From: an uncultured Lachnospiraceae bacterium
Lineage (GTDB): Bacteria > Bacillota > Clostridia > Lachnospirales > Lachnospiraceae
Direction: 5' to 3'
DNA: 33,241 nt
Assembly (NCBI GenBank): GCA_949893755.1
Contig: CATLCV010000036.1
Coordinates: 1 to 33,241 of the forward strand
This document shows positions 1 through 7,777 of this stretch, in pieces. The notes under the pieces were generated by a model. The model ran no database searches, was not told the DNA's origin, and saw only the letters and a program-made list of their open reading frames with translations. A program made the position numbers and the translations under genes. Every line of letters begins with the position of its first letter. Position 1 is the first letter of the stretch.

Positions 1-194
1 TATCCCCACACCCCACAGCTGGAAATTTTTTGTATTTTTCTGGCTTGTATCTCTTTGTGGACTTCTATTCCACGCGTATTATAATAGTCGATGCGCTCCT
101 GTTGGCTCATATCTTTTGTCTGATAGTAGTTATATTCTCTTAATTTGTGAATATCTTCAATGGTAAAATCGGGACTTAGAACAGGCCTATCCAT
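1..194 (-). CDS. small partner protein of PIN toxin (3' end at window edge)
   Basis: An ORF opens with ATG at 194, only 2 bases after the stop of the PIN-domain gene, and runs 64 codons to the window edge. The last visible bases are TA, so the stop may be the very next base. The product is small, hydrophilic and charged, beginning MDRPVLSPDFTIEDIHKLRE and continuing with a Tyr/Gln/Glu-rich helical stretch. Spacing this tight means co-translation with the PIN gene. I recall similar small proteins beside PIN genes in Lachnospiraceae, so an antitoxin-like role is an inference. No DNA-binding fold is obvious. Confidence 0.6.
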   Translation of the reverse strand, partial: MDRPVLSPDFTIEDIHKLREYNYYQTKDMSQQERIDYYNTRGIEVHKEIQARKIQKISSCGVWG

Positions 195-196
195 AA

Positions 197-673
197 TTAT
201 TCCTCACTTTCTAATAACACAGATGGATTTAGAATCTCAATCGGTTTATGGCCTTGCAGGTTAGTGATTGCCCGTATTCCCCTTATGGTCTTAATATTTA
301 CAATGTGTTTAAAATTCCATGATATAATACAGTCGCATTCACTAACAATAGCGGCTCCTATATGCTGACAATCGTCATAGCTTTTCTTTGTTAGGATACC
401 CATATCGATAATCTGCTTTGCAATATCTGCAATATCATCATCAATCTGAACCAAAGTATAGTCAATGCACCCTAAGTAATCGAAAAGCAGGCTCTGCTTT
501 GGCTCTGAACACCCTTTTAGTTCTTCAAGCGTTACAGTAGAAAGATAGACTTCATACTTTCCTGCGCGAAACATTTCCCACAATTGCCTGGTATCAGCCA
601 TTTTTTCAGGTACATCCTCCTGAAGTAAATGGCTGATAACCGAGGTATCCAGGTAAACTTTTAATTTTTCCAT
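197..673 (-). CDS. PIN-domain (VapC-like) endoribonuclease toxin
   Basis: This 158-residue protein has the PIN-domain layout: an N-terminal beta strand with Asp in VYLDTSVIS (Asp9), a middle Glu (TLEELKG), a helix with paired Asp in SYDDCQHIGAA and a late Asp in CDCIISWNFKHI. These acidic residues would bind Mg2+ for RNA cleavage, as in VapC. I placed the start at the ATG at 673 rather than an upstream in-frame ATG because GGAGGTG lies 6 bases before it. A small co-translated protein follows directly. The usual VapB-type antitoxin upstream is absent, so the small downstream protein is the only candidate antitoxin. Toxin activity is inferred from the family; some PIN proteins have other roles. 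Confidence 0.8.
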   Translation of the reverse strand: MEKLKVYLDTSVISHLLQEDVPEKMADTRQLWEMFRAGKYEVYLSTVTLEELKGCSEPKQSLLFDYLGCIDYTLVQIDDDIADIAKQIIDMGILTKKSYDDCQHIGAAIVSECDCIISWNFKHIVNIKTIRGIRAITNLQGHKPIEILNPSVLLESEE

Positions 674-707
674 ATCTATCACCTCCAGCAAGCATCTTCA
701 TATAAAG

Positions 708-736
708 ATTATACAAAAAAACGTATATAAAAACAA
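708..736 (-). promoter_or_regulatory. putative promoter of the PIN gene
   Basis: On the minus strand a perfect -10 TATAAT (713-708) lies 17 bases after a weak -35 TTGTTT (736-731). It would start transcription about 30 bases before the PIN start codon. The remainder of the 692-895 gap holds this and the divergent AraC promoter. Confidence 0.5.
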
Positions 737-819
737 TGGAGAATTGCATTTTTGAAATTCAGGCCGCTGGCCAGGGAGTAAATTTATGATCGTTTTCACT
801 TTTTTGTGCAAGAATAGAG

Positions 820-848
820 AGGACATTTTCGGGAAAAAGCGATATAAT
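820..848 (+). promoter_or_regulatory. putative promoter of the AraC/GyrI-like regulator
   Basis: AGGACA (820-825) and a perfect TATAAT (843-848) are separated by 17 bases. The start point near 855 would give a leader of about 40 bases ending in the GGAGGA ribosome binding site of the gene at 896. Confidence 0.55.
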
Positions 849-895
849 CGTAATCATGGATATCCAATACAGAAACTAAACGGAGGAATTACATT

Positions 896-1747
896 ATGGA
901 GTGGGTGGAACGATTAAACGAAAGTATGCGTTATATTGAGGAACACCTGACGGATGAGATCGACCATGAGGAACTGGGCCGGATCGCCTGCTGTTCCGCG
1001 TATCATTTTCAGAGGATGTTTACCTATATGGCTGGGGTGTCGCTGGCGGAGTATATCCGAAGGCGGCGGATGTCTTTGGCTGCGGCGGACCTGCAGGGTG
1101 GAGACGCTAAGATCCTGGACATTGCGCAGAAGTACGGCTACAGCTCCCCGACTGCTTTTAACAGGGCCTTTCAGGGGATTCACGGAATTGCGCCGTCGGC
1201 CGTAAGGAATGAGGGTGTTTCTATAAAATCCTATCCGCCCATTACATTTACGATTGCAGTAAAAGGAGTGGAAGAAATGAATTATCGGATTGAAACCAAA
1301 GACAGCTTCCGGATCGTCGGTGTCTCGGCGCCGCTTCAAAAGGAGCTGGAAAACAATTTTATGATCGTGCCTGGTCTGTGGCAGAAGGCAGCGGCCGACG
1401 GCACGATCCCGAAGCTGGCCGGGATGATGGATACGCCTCCCATGGGCCTTCTGGGTGTCAGCGCCTGTAATGAGGAAGCGGAACAATGGAAATATTTTAT
1501 CGCGGTGTCTACCACGAAGGAATGCGGGGAATACGAAGAATATATCGTTCCCGCGTCTACCTGGGCAATCTTTACCGGGTCCGGCACAAACCAGTCGATT
1601 CAGGAGTTGGAGCAGAGGATCGTTACCGAATGGCTCCCGACTTCCGGGTATGAATATGCCAATGCGCCGGATATCGAAGTGTATCTGAATGCAGATCCGG
1701 AAAATGCGCAATATGAGGTGTGGATTCCGGTTACGAAAAAAGGATAA
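896..1747 (+). CDS. AraC-family regulator with GyrI-like effector-binding domain
   Basis: The 283-residue protein joins an N-terminal AraC/XylS DNA-binding domain (about residues 1-105) to a C-terminal GyrI-like or AraC effector-binding domain (about residues 125-283). The DNA-binding part has two helix-turn-helix units: EELGRIACCSAYHFQRMF, then DIAQKYGYSSPTAFNRAF. The effector domain opens YRIETKDSFRIVGVSAPL and ends in YEVWIPV, both typical of the fold. Such proteins (Rob and SoxS relatives, BmrR-like binding domain) sense small amphipathic molecules and switch on efflux or stress genes. It is monocistronic with its own promoter and terminator. GGAGGA precedes the ATG by 7 bases. No target operon is evident next to it. 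Confidence 0.9.
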   Translation: MEWVERLNESMRYIEEHLTDEIDHEELGRIACCSAYHFQRMFTYMAGVSLAEYIRRRRMSLAAADLQGGDAKILDIAQKYGYSSPTAFNRAFQGIHGIAPSAVRNEGVSIKSYPPITFTIAVKGVEEMNYRIETKDSFRIVGVSAPLQKELENNFMIVPGLWQKAAADGTIPKLAGMMDTPPMGLLGVSACNEEAEQWKYFIAVSTTKECGEYEEYIVPASTWAIFTGSGTNQSIQELEQRIVTEWLPTSGYEYANAPDIEVYLNADPENAQYEVWIPVTKKG

Positions 1748-1753
1748 AGTGCT

Positions 1754-1787
1754 CCCCGCTGCAGGCAGCGGGGTATTTGTTTTTTTC
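1754..1787 (+). terminator. rho-independent terminator after the AraC/GyrI-like gene
   Basis: A perfect 8-bp stem CCCCGCTG/CAGCGGGG with a 4-base loop (1754-1773) is followed by a T-rich run. It starts 6 bases after the stop codon and separates this gene from the converging minus-strand operon. Confidence 0.9.
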
Positions 1788-1851
1788 TATTCACAACCCC
1801 TGCGGGAATCGGCCTGCCATGCGTCCAGCCGGGCACCCTGGCTGTTACTTC

Positions 1852-2478
1852 CTATACGCATTCAAATCCCTCCTCCCAGATTGCCTGCTTCCTGTAAGCC
1901 ATTTCCATCTGCGCTCTCCGTTCCGCCGCTGCTTCCCGACTGCGCTCCATACATGCTTTTTGCCGCGCTGCTTCTTTCTCACGCTTCGCTTTATTGATCG
2001 CATTCACTTCCGCCACACGCTCCGGGGAATCACTGCAGCCTCCGATATAGGTGACACTCCCATCTTCATGAATGACTACCCCGCATGGCTGGTAATCAAG
2101 TCCCTGCACCGCAAAGGATGCTTTCAATCTCGGCATGGCATCAAAGAAATCATCTATCTTTCCCTCAAAGTAAGCCGCTTTTTCCGGGTCAGACGCCATC
2201 TTTTCCAGAATGTTCGGGGCGATCACAACATCATTGCCGCTCATGCTCTTTCCCATCCTGTCAAGGCTATTCTGGTCTTTTCCAACGCTCTGGATCCTCA
2301 CATTGCGGTACTTCGACCTGAGATATTCCGCGTAAGCATCCACCTTTGATCGTTCTGCCATCTCCCCTGTTTTCTGTAACTGCTCTGTGAAACTGAGCCT
2401 GCCTGTGCCTGTCATCTGCATCCTATTTGCATACTGATATGCGCCCGGCAGAACTCCGCTTACTCCTAAAATACTCAT
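1852..2478 (-). CDS. uncharacterised protein, DUF6033-like; last gene of LytTR/GHKL operon
   Basis: This is a 208-residue soluble protein with no signal peptide or membrane segment. The N-terminal 30 residues are low in charge (MSILGVSGVLPGAYQYANRM). A middle domain follows with the pattern VVIAPNILEKMASDPEKAA, then GVVIHEDGSVTYIGG, and the C-terminal third is a Lys/Arg/Glu/Ala-rich coiled-coil. The same domain order occurs in the preceding gene, so the two are probably paralogues. I recall this layout from proteins labelled DUF6033, but that match is from memory. The ATG at 2478 was chosen because AGGAG lies 7 bases before it. It is the last gene of an operon with a response regulator and sensor kinase, so it is likely an output or partner of that pathway. 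Function unknown. Confidence 0.7.
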   Translation of the reverse strand: MSILGVSGVLPGAYQYANRMQMTGTGRLSFTEQLQKTGEMAERSKVDAYAEYLRSKYRNVRIQSVGKDQNSLDRMGKSMSGNDVVIAPNILEKMASDPEKAAYFEGKIDDFFDAMPRLKASFAVQGLDYQPCGVVIHEDGSVTYIGGCSDSPERVAEVNAINKAKREKEAARQKACMERSREAAAERRAQMEMAYRKQAIWEEGFECV

Positions 2479-2492
2479 AATACCGCTCCTTT

Positions 2493-2612
2493 CCAATCAA
2501 ATGCCGGCCTTCCCACAGCTTTCGTCCGCTGCCCAATCAAATCCCGGACCTCTCATGCCATTCGTCCGCTACCCGATCAAATCCCGGACTTCTCATATCT
2601 TTCATCCACTTC
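2493..2612. repeat. three tandem 40-bp units, the 3' end of the upstream gene duplicated
   Basis: Three head-to-tail 40-bp units lie at 2493-2532, 2533-2572 and 2573-2612. Units 2 and 3 differ at about 8 positions, and unit 1 is more diverged. On the minus strand unit 3 encodes the last residues and stop of the preceding gene (ending in EKSGI, stop). Units 2 and 1 repeat the same reading with ERSGI-stop and GKAGI-stop. The intergenic space between the two unknown genes is therefore mostly duplicated gene end. Confidence 0.85.
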
Positions 2613-3425
2613 CCGTTCCAACAGCCTGCGTCTCAAGGCGCTTTCCGCATTCAGCCGGGCATATTCCTCCTTCCGTTTCCTCTTGGCCGCCTGCTCCGCC
2701 TCGAACCGGCGCATTTCTTCCTCTGTCGGGCCGGTAATATTGCCGCCATGGCTGGAAGCCCGAAAACGGGCAATTTCCCCGTTCTCATCCAAAACGATCA
2801 GATGGGAGCATATCCTTCCGGGCACCTGGTTTGCCGCAATAAAGCTTTCCGCCTTTGCCATGATCTGTCTTGCCAATTCCGGATCATGTTTCATTTTTTC
2901 TTCCAGTTCCGGCGGAACAACGATCGATTTCTCCCCGGCGATCGCATGAAGCCTTGTCTGCACGCCGGAGGAATCCATAGCTGGATCCGCCCCGTTCGGC
3001 CTCCAGTTCATGGCAGATTCATCCAGATCCTCCCGAAAAAATTTCTCAAATGGAAAATCGTTCCTCTCCCATACTCCCTGCGGAATATCTGACGCATCCG
3101 CCGTATGATAATAAGCTCCGGGAAACCTCGTCTGCCACAGATCCCGAAAGTTCATTTCCGATACACCTTCCTGACCAGCCGCCCTTGCCGAAGCAAGCCC
3201 ACGGAAACTCGCACCCTCTGTCCTGCATGACAAGGCCAGCTCACTGAAGCTCACACCCTCTGCTCTGCCTGCCGACGCAAGCTCACTGAAGCTCACGCCC
3301 TCTGCCTTACCTGCCGACGCAAGCTCACCGAACCTCACACCCTCTGCCCTGCCTGCCGAAGCATTCTTCCGGTACGATTCCGCCGGATTCCCCCCTGCCA
3401 ATCTACCAGTCACTTCAAATTCCAT
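2577..3425 (-). CDS. uncharacterised repeat-bearing protein, paralogue of the next gene
   Basis: A 282-residue soluble protein. Residues about 20-80 hold four tandem 14-residue repeats with consensus ASAGRAEGVSFSEL, followed by a degenerate fifth. Residues about 150-240 form a domain similar to its neighbour (VVPPELEEKMKHDPELARQI, then VLDENGEIARF). The C-terminal 50 residues are a charged coiled-coil rich in Glu, Arg and Ala. The start at 3425 has AGGAG 8 bases upstream, inside the end of the kinase gene, which it overlaps by 11 bases, so the two are translated together. The repeats sit in an otherwise unstructured N-terminal part and look like a spacer or binding array. No known function was recognised. 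The operon position suggests a role downstream of the LytTR/GHKL pair. Confidence 0.7.
   Translation of the reverse strand: MEFEVTGRLAGGNPAESYRKNASAGRAEGVRFGELASAGKAEGVSFSELASAGRAEGVSFSELALSCRTEGASFRGLASARAAGQEGVSEMNFRDLWQTRFPGAYYHTADASDIPQGVWERNDFPFEKFFREDLDESAMNWRPNGADPAMDSSGVQTRLHAIAGEKSIVVPPELEEKMKHDPELARQIMAKAESFIAANQVPGRICSHLIVLDENGEIARFRASSHGGNITGPTEEEMRRFEAEQAAKRKRKEEYARLNAESALRRRLLEREVDERYEKSGI
3195..3362. repeat. four tandem 42-bp coding repeats
   Basis: Units lie at 3195-3236, 3237-3278, 3279-3320 and 3321-3362. Neighbouring inner units differ at about 5-6 of 42 positions; the first is more diverged. Each unit encodes 14 residues, so gain or loss of units keeps the reading frame. 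Confidence 0.9.
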
Positions 3426-4890
3426 CTTCACCGCTCCTTTCATTTTTCATCATAACAGACAGAATGAACACCCTGCCGTTTACCTTATAATCCACGGTTC
3501 CCTGATATTTCTCCGCCGTACTTTTGATGTTTGTCAGCCCGATCCCATGGGAGTTCCGGTCCGCCTTATCCGTCACCGGGAACTCCTCCTTTTCCTGAAA
3601 TACCAGCCGTCCGTCAAAGCTGTTCTCCACCTTCAATATCAACAGATTCCCCTTCTGCAGGGAGCTTAAGCGGATAAAGGCATCCGCTCCCGGTTCTTTC
3701 GCTTTCAGCTTCCTGCAGGCTTCGATCGCATTATCCATTGCATTTCCCAGGATCACGCCGATGTCATAGCTGTGTATGTGAATCCTCCGGGGGAGCAGCA
3801 GCTGATCCGCATCCATCCTGAAATCAGGCATATCCCGCACTGCTTCATGATATTTCATATTCAGGAGGGTATCCACCACCGTGTTTCCCGTCCGAAACCG
3901 CACTTCCAATGTTTCAAGGCTCCGGTTCAGCTCCGCCAGGTACTCCTGCAGCTCCCCGTTTCCTTCCGTACCGTCTCCGGCAGACAGGCGCTGGATCACG
4001 GCAAGCGTATTCTTCATGTCATGCTTCATGCCCCGTATGCCGGAATAGACGCGCTCCATCTCCTCCATATGCTTCTGCAGGCTGCTCACCTGGTTTTCGA
4101 GGACGATTCTTCCGCTCTTTTCCCGGTTCCGGCAGATCATGTCCTGAAACAGCTTCACACCGTACAGGATGGAAAGCAGCGACAACAGCAGGATCGCAGG
4201 AATCACCAGAATCAGGACCGGATATCTGTCATACAGCATTTTCGGGACGCCGTCCTCCACTGTGATCATGATGATGCGCAGAAGTATACAGATCATCAGG
4301 CTCACTGCCGCCGGGGTCAGAATAAAGAGCAGCTCCGTCCTGCTGACGGCATAATCCTTTTCCCGAAAATCCTCCACAAGCTTTCTCAGTGAGCCATACA
4401 GCAGCAGGGCAATGACCGTATATTGAAGGAACAATGACCCCACCGTGCTGACCCGGAACGCTGTGATCACGGCATTTTCCGATGAAAACATCCCTTTCCC
4501 CGCGCACCTGTTGATCAGGTCAAGCGATGCGGCCCCCACTTGATTCAGCAGCATAACCGATACCTGACTGCTGATATTGGAAACTGCCTGAAAGGAAACC
4601 ACAAGGAACACCGTAATGGGGCAGAACGCCTGGTAAAAGCACAGGGAAAGGACGGATAAGATGCTAAGAGACAGTGCCAGCATCCCTACCGCCATCCTGT
4701 AATCTTCATACTCCGGCATATAAAACCAGGTTACGGCCATCCGCAGCAGCACATACGAACCGGCCGCACACAGCCCGTTCCATCTGTTTTTCATCCTGGC
4801 TTCCAAAAAGCTCCCTAAAAAATACTGCAGGCAGTATCCCTGAAATATCGTCAGCGCCGCATAGAATACATCCGCTGTTTTTTCATACAC
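3415..4890 (-). CDS. GHKL-domain sensor histidine kinase (AgrC-like)
   Basis: The 491-residue protein has about six hydrophobic membrane segments in the first 250 residues, a coiled-coil linker, then a kinase core. In the core GMKHDMKNTLAVIQ holds the phospho-accepting His (about residue 290), VILGNAMDNAIEAC is the N box and NSHGIGLTNIKS is the G box. This is the class that senses extracellular peptides or membrane signals and phosphorylates LytTR regulators such as AgrA. I placed the start at a GTG at 4890 because a GGGGGTG ribosome site lies 5 bases upstream and the GTG overlaps the stop of the regulator gene. An ATG at 4935 would give 15 more residues deep inside that gene. No pheromone precursor or AgrB-like protease is visible nearby, so the signal is unknown. 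Confidence 0.88.
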   Translation of the reverse strand: MYEKTADVFYAALTIFQGYCLQYFLGSFLEARMKNRWNGLCAAGSYVLLRMAVTWFYMPEYEDYRMAVGMLALSLSILSVLSLCFYQAFCPITVFLVVSFQAVSNISSQVSVMLLNQVGAASLDLINRCAGKGMFSSENAVITAFRVSTVGSLFLQYTVIALLLYGSLRKLVEDFREKDYAVSRTELLFILTPAAVSLMICILLRIIMITVEDGVPKMLYDRYPVLILVIPAILLLSLLSILYGVKLFQDMICRNREKSGRIVLENQVSSLQKHMEEMERVYSGIRGMKHDMKNTLAVIQRLSAGDGTEGNGELQEYLAELNRSLETLEVRFRTGNTVVDTLLNMKYHEAVRDMPDFRMDADQLLLPRRIHIHSYDIGVILGNAMDNAIEACRKLKAKEPGADAFIRLSSLQKGNLLILKVENSFDGRLVFQEKEEFPVTDKADRNSHGIGLTNIKSTAEKYQGTVDYKVNGRVFILSVMMKNERSGEDGI

Positions 4891-5587
4891 CGGACACACC
4901 CCCGTTCTGCAGGTGCCACATATACGTTTTTGCAAATTCCCCGTACTTCTTTTTCGTCAGATGCACCCTGTCGCCGTTTGTGAGGGTGATGCTCTCTCTG
5001 TCATATTCCGTGATATGATCCATATTCACGATGTACGCCCGGTGGCACCGGTAAAATGCATCCCCGAGCTGCCGTTCCAGTTCGTCCATCGCCGCGTAAA
5101 TCTCGATGACCCGCGCCGTCCCGGCAGTGTGGATCTCCACCTTCTTTCCCCGGCTTTCCATATACAGGATTTCGGACTGGTCCAGGGTCAGATTCCGCGG
5201 CTTGATAAACAGCACGCGGCGCTCCTTCTTCCTTGCGGCCTCCCCTGCCGCCCTTTCCAGCACCTCCGCAAATTTCCCCTCGTCTATGGGCTTTAGCAGG
5301 TATTGGAACGCATAGAGGTCAAGCGCTTCAAAGACATGATCCTTCAGGCCCGTAATAAAGATCAGCACCGTGTCCTCCTGCTTTTGGCGCAGGCTCCTTG
5401 CTGCCTCGATGCCGTTCATGCCCTCCATCTGAATGTCGAGGAACACAATGTCAAACCGCTTCCCTGACGCAAGCAGCTCCTCACCCGAGGCATAGGCTTC
5501 GATGATACTCCCCGGCTGCTGTCTTGCAGCCAGTCCGCACAGGTACGCCCGGATCGTTTTCTCGTCATCTACTACTGCAATCTTCAA
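4883..5587 (-). CDS. LytTR-family response regulator
   Basis: A 234-residue response regulator. The receiver domain (residues 1-120) has the acidic pair in VVDDE, phospho-acceptor Asp51 in FLDIQMEGMNG, Thr79 in FITG and Lys99 in LLKPI. The C-terminal LytTR DNA-binding domain (about 130-225) has ILYMESRGKKVEI and YRCHRAYIVNMDHI. LytTR proteins bind paired direct repeats about two helical turns apart, and such a pair lies upstream of this gene at 5674-5704. The start codon is TTG at 5587, with AGAGGTGA 6 bases upstream; no in-frame ATG gives a complete receiver domain. It leads an operon with the GHKL kinase and two unknown proteins, and probably controls its own operon. Confidence 0.92.
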   Translation of the reverse strand: MKIAVVDDEKTIRAYLCGLAARQQPGSIIEAYASGEELLASGKRFDIVFLDIQMEGMNGIEAARSLRQKQEDTVLIFITGLKDHVFEALDLYAFQYLLKPIDEGKFAEVLERAAGEAARKKERRVLFIKPRNLTLDQSEILYMESRGKKVEIHTAGTARVIEIYAAMDELERQLGDAFYRCHRAYIVNMDHITEYDRESITLTNGDRVHLTKKKYGEFAKTYMWHLQNGGVSGV

Positions 5588-5637
5588 AATCCATCACCTC
5601 TGATCCCTGCAATACAACAAATCCTACCCCTTCACTT

Positions 5638-5704
5638 CTTATATCGGCAAAAATTTTCCATGTTTCAGACAAAGGGAACGAATCGCCCACTTTTCGGGAA
5701 CGAA
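5638..5704 (-). promoter_or_regulatory. promoter with paired direct repeats, likely LytTR binding site
   Basis: Two identical 9-bp direct repeats TTCGTTCCC (minus strand, 5704-5696 and 5682-5674) start 22 bases apart, close to the two-turn spacing of LytTR sites. Just downstream are a weak -35 GAAACA (5666-5661), a 17-base spacer and TATAAG (5643-5638). A poor -35 with repeats directly upstream fits an activator-dependent promoter for the regulator operon. The sites match only the core of the LytTR consensus. Confidence 0.6.
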
Positions 5705-5752
5705 AGGCACAAATCACCGAACAATACTCCCGTTTACATTTTCCGTCATAGC

Positions 5753-7777
5753 CTAAATCTCCAATTCTTCCCTTTGTTTTTCCATGACCATCTGCCTGCA
5801 TGACAGATAGGTGGCCATGAAATATCCGCCGTACACGATCAGGAACATCCATACCGTGACACCCAGATTCGCAGAAATGTGCATATTTAGAAATTCCTCC
5901 GCAATCTCCGTGATCTTTCCGATCCCAAAGGCAGAAAAGATTCCCGCAGGCAGAAGCGGAGCGATAAAAAAGATTGCCACCTGCCAAAACAACGCCCCCG
6001 AAAGTAACCCGCGGTCTGTTCCCAGCTTTTGCAGCAGTCCGTATCGGTATACGTTATCCGCGGTTTCTGTGAGCTGCTTCAAGGACAGCAGCGCGGCGCA
6101 GATCAGCAGAAACACCAGCCCGATATAGCAGCATAAAAATACCAGCAATGCGCAGGAGCCGTAGTACATACTGCTCAGCATAATTTTTTCGGTATACCGA
6201 TACCCGAGTGTTTCCCATTCCAGCCCGATCGGGATCATTTTCTGCAGCACTTCATCCGTGTTGATGCCGGGCTGATACTGCACCAGCAAAATATTCATGT
6301 CCTTTGCGAATGACGCCGCGACTGGATCTGGAACAATCAAAGTCCCCCTGTCGTTGTTGCCTACCGAGGTCATCCAAATGGTTTCCCCAAGCAGCGTCTT
6401 CCTGCCCGGCTGCAGGATCGTTCCATTCAAGTCCAGTTCCGTACAGGACTGCAGAAATGTATCCATGTATGGCAGCGTCCCTTTGTAATTGCAGTTCAGG
6501 AGAAATTCATGATCCGCAAGGCTTACAGGCGGTTTCCCCTGCACCGCCAATGCCCGGTTAAAATCGGAAATGGAGACGGCTCCGACTCCCGCTTCGGGAA
6601 CGGCACTGTCGATGCGCCATAAGCTTACGTCCTGTCCCTCAAACAGATCTCCATAGGTGATCTCTGCTTCATAAAGGCTGATCTGCGCTGTACAGTCCGC
6701 ATAGTTCCCCAGATCCACGTCCCTGGATCTCAGATATGCCGCAATGTCTGTTTCCCCCGCCGTGTCAGCATCAGCAAACACATTCAGATCGTAAGGAAGC
6801 GCGGCCTTGGACGTTTCATTCATGGTGAGAGCTGAGCTGATCCCCACGGATATCCCGCAGATTGAAATCGTGAGCAGGCCGCATACGACGCTCATTGTCA
6901 GAAAATCGGTCTTTATTTTACTTCCGATCTGCCGGCTTAAAAAGGTATTCAGCCCTTTCAGATACAGACTTTTATTTGCCTGGATCGCCGTAAGCAATAC
7001 TGCCGATACGGAAAAGAAGAACAGGACGGTTCCCGCTGCCAACAGGACTGCCGCAATCTGGAACCATGCATTTTCGCGGCTGGGAAGTATGCCGTAATGC
7101 TGAATGAGCAGACCGGAAGATACAATGCACAGAACGGAAAGCACCGCCAAAAATATTTGTGCTGCTTTGTTCTTTAATGCCAGGACTTCATTCTTCCGTC
7201 CGGCGGTCAGCAGGTAGATCAATTTGACCGAAGAAACCGTGCGTACGTTCAAAAGCATGACGATGAGAAAGTTCAATGCAAAGCAGCCGATCGTCTTTTT
7301 CAGAGCGCTCATGGAAAAAACAACCTGAAACTGGCTCATATCGATGGCGAACAGGCGCAGGGAAACGATGGAAAGCCCCTGTGACAGCAGCAGCCCTGAC
7401 AGCAGTCCAAACAAAAGTGACAGAATCCCCACGCACAACGTTTCCCCTGCAAAGATCCGTGATATTTTCCCTTTTTCCATTCCTAACAGTGTATAGATCC
7501 CCAATTCCTTTTTCCTGCGTTTTAATAAAAACTGATTTGCATACAGGATCAGGAATGCAAGCACAACAGCCACTACCACCGATAATGCAGAAAGCAGGAT
7601 CCCCAGCTGGTCGGAGAGCAATTGCTTTGTCGCGTCCAGGTCTCGGAATGCGGGCTGGGACTGAATGGAATTGAATGCATAAAACATGCTCACTGAAATC
7701 ATCAGCGTCAGGAAATAAATCAGATAGTCCCGTATATTTTTCCGCACATTGCGAAGGATCAATTTACCCTCTGTCAC
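5753..7777 (-). CDS. bceB: BceB-type ABC transporter permease
   Basis: A 674-residue membrane protein with the BceB layout: two sets of FtsX-like membrane helices and a large extracytoplasmic domain of roughly 200 residues between the later helices (about residues 325-530). It opens LILRNVRKNIRDYLIYFLTL, a typical BceB start, and carries the FtsX-domain stretch RKKELGIYTLLGMEKGKISR. BceB permeases bind or release peptide antibiotics such as bacitracin or lantibiotics from lipid II cycle intermediates and also act as the sensor for BceS. The start is a GTG at 7777, preceded by GGAGG and overlapping the ATPase gene by 14 bases. The exact antibiotic cannot be told from sequence. Confidence 0.9.
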   Translation of the reverse strand: MTEGKLILRNVRKNIRDYLIYFLTLMISVSMFYAFNSIQSQPAFRDLDATKQLLSDQLGILLSALSVVVAVVLAFLILYANQFLLKRRKKELGIYTLLGMEKGKISRIFAGETLCVGILSLLFGLLSGLLLSQGLSIVSLRLFAIDMSQFQVVFSMSALKKTIGCFALNFLIVMLLNVRTVSSVKLIYLLTAGRKNEVLALKNKAAQIFLAVLSVLCIVSSGLLIQHYGILPSRENAWFQIAAVLLAAGTVLFFFSVSAVLLTAIQANKSLYLKGLNTFLSRQIGSKIKTDFLTMSVVCGLLTISICGISVGISSALTMNETSKAALPYDLNVFADADTAGETDIAAYLRSRDVDLGNYADCTAQISLYEAEITYGDLFEGQDVSLWRIDSAVPEAGVGAVSISDFNRALAVQGKPPVSLADHEFLLNCNYKGTLPYMDTFLQSCTELDLNGTILQPGRKTLLGETIWMTSVGNNDRGTLIVPDPVAASFAKDMNILLVQYQPGINTDEVLQKMIPIGLEWETLGYRYTEKIMLSSMYYGSCALLVFLCCYIGLVFLLICAALLSLKQLTETADNVYRYGLLQKLGTDRGLLSGALFWQVAIFFIAPLLPAGIFSAFGIGKITEIAEEFLNMHISANLGVTVWMFLIVYGGYFMATYLSCRQMVMEKQREELEI

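Noticed and set aside
914-1711. 265-codon open frame on the minus strand
   Set aside because: Antisense to the AraC/GyrI-like gene, which has clear motifs; no independent evidence.
2493-3362. CRISPR-like array
   Set aside because: Both repeat sets are head-to-tail without spacers, and they are coding or derived from coding sequence.
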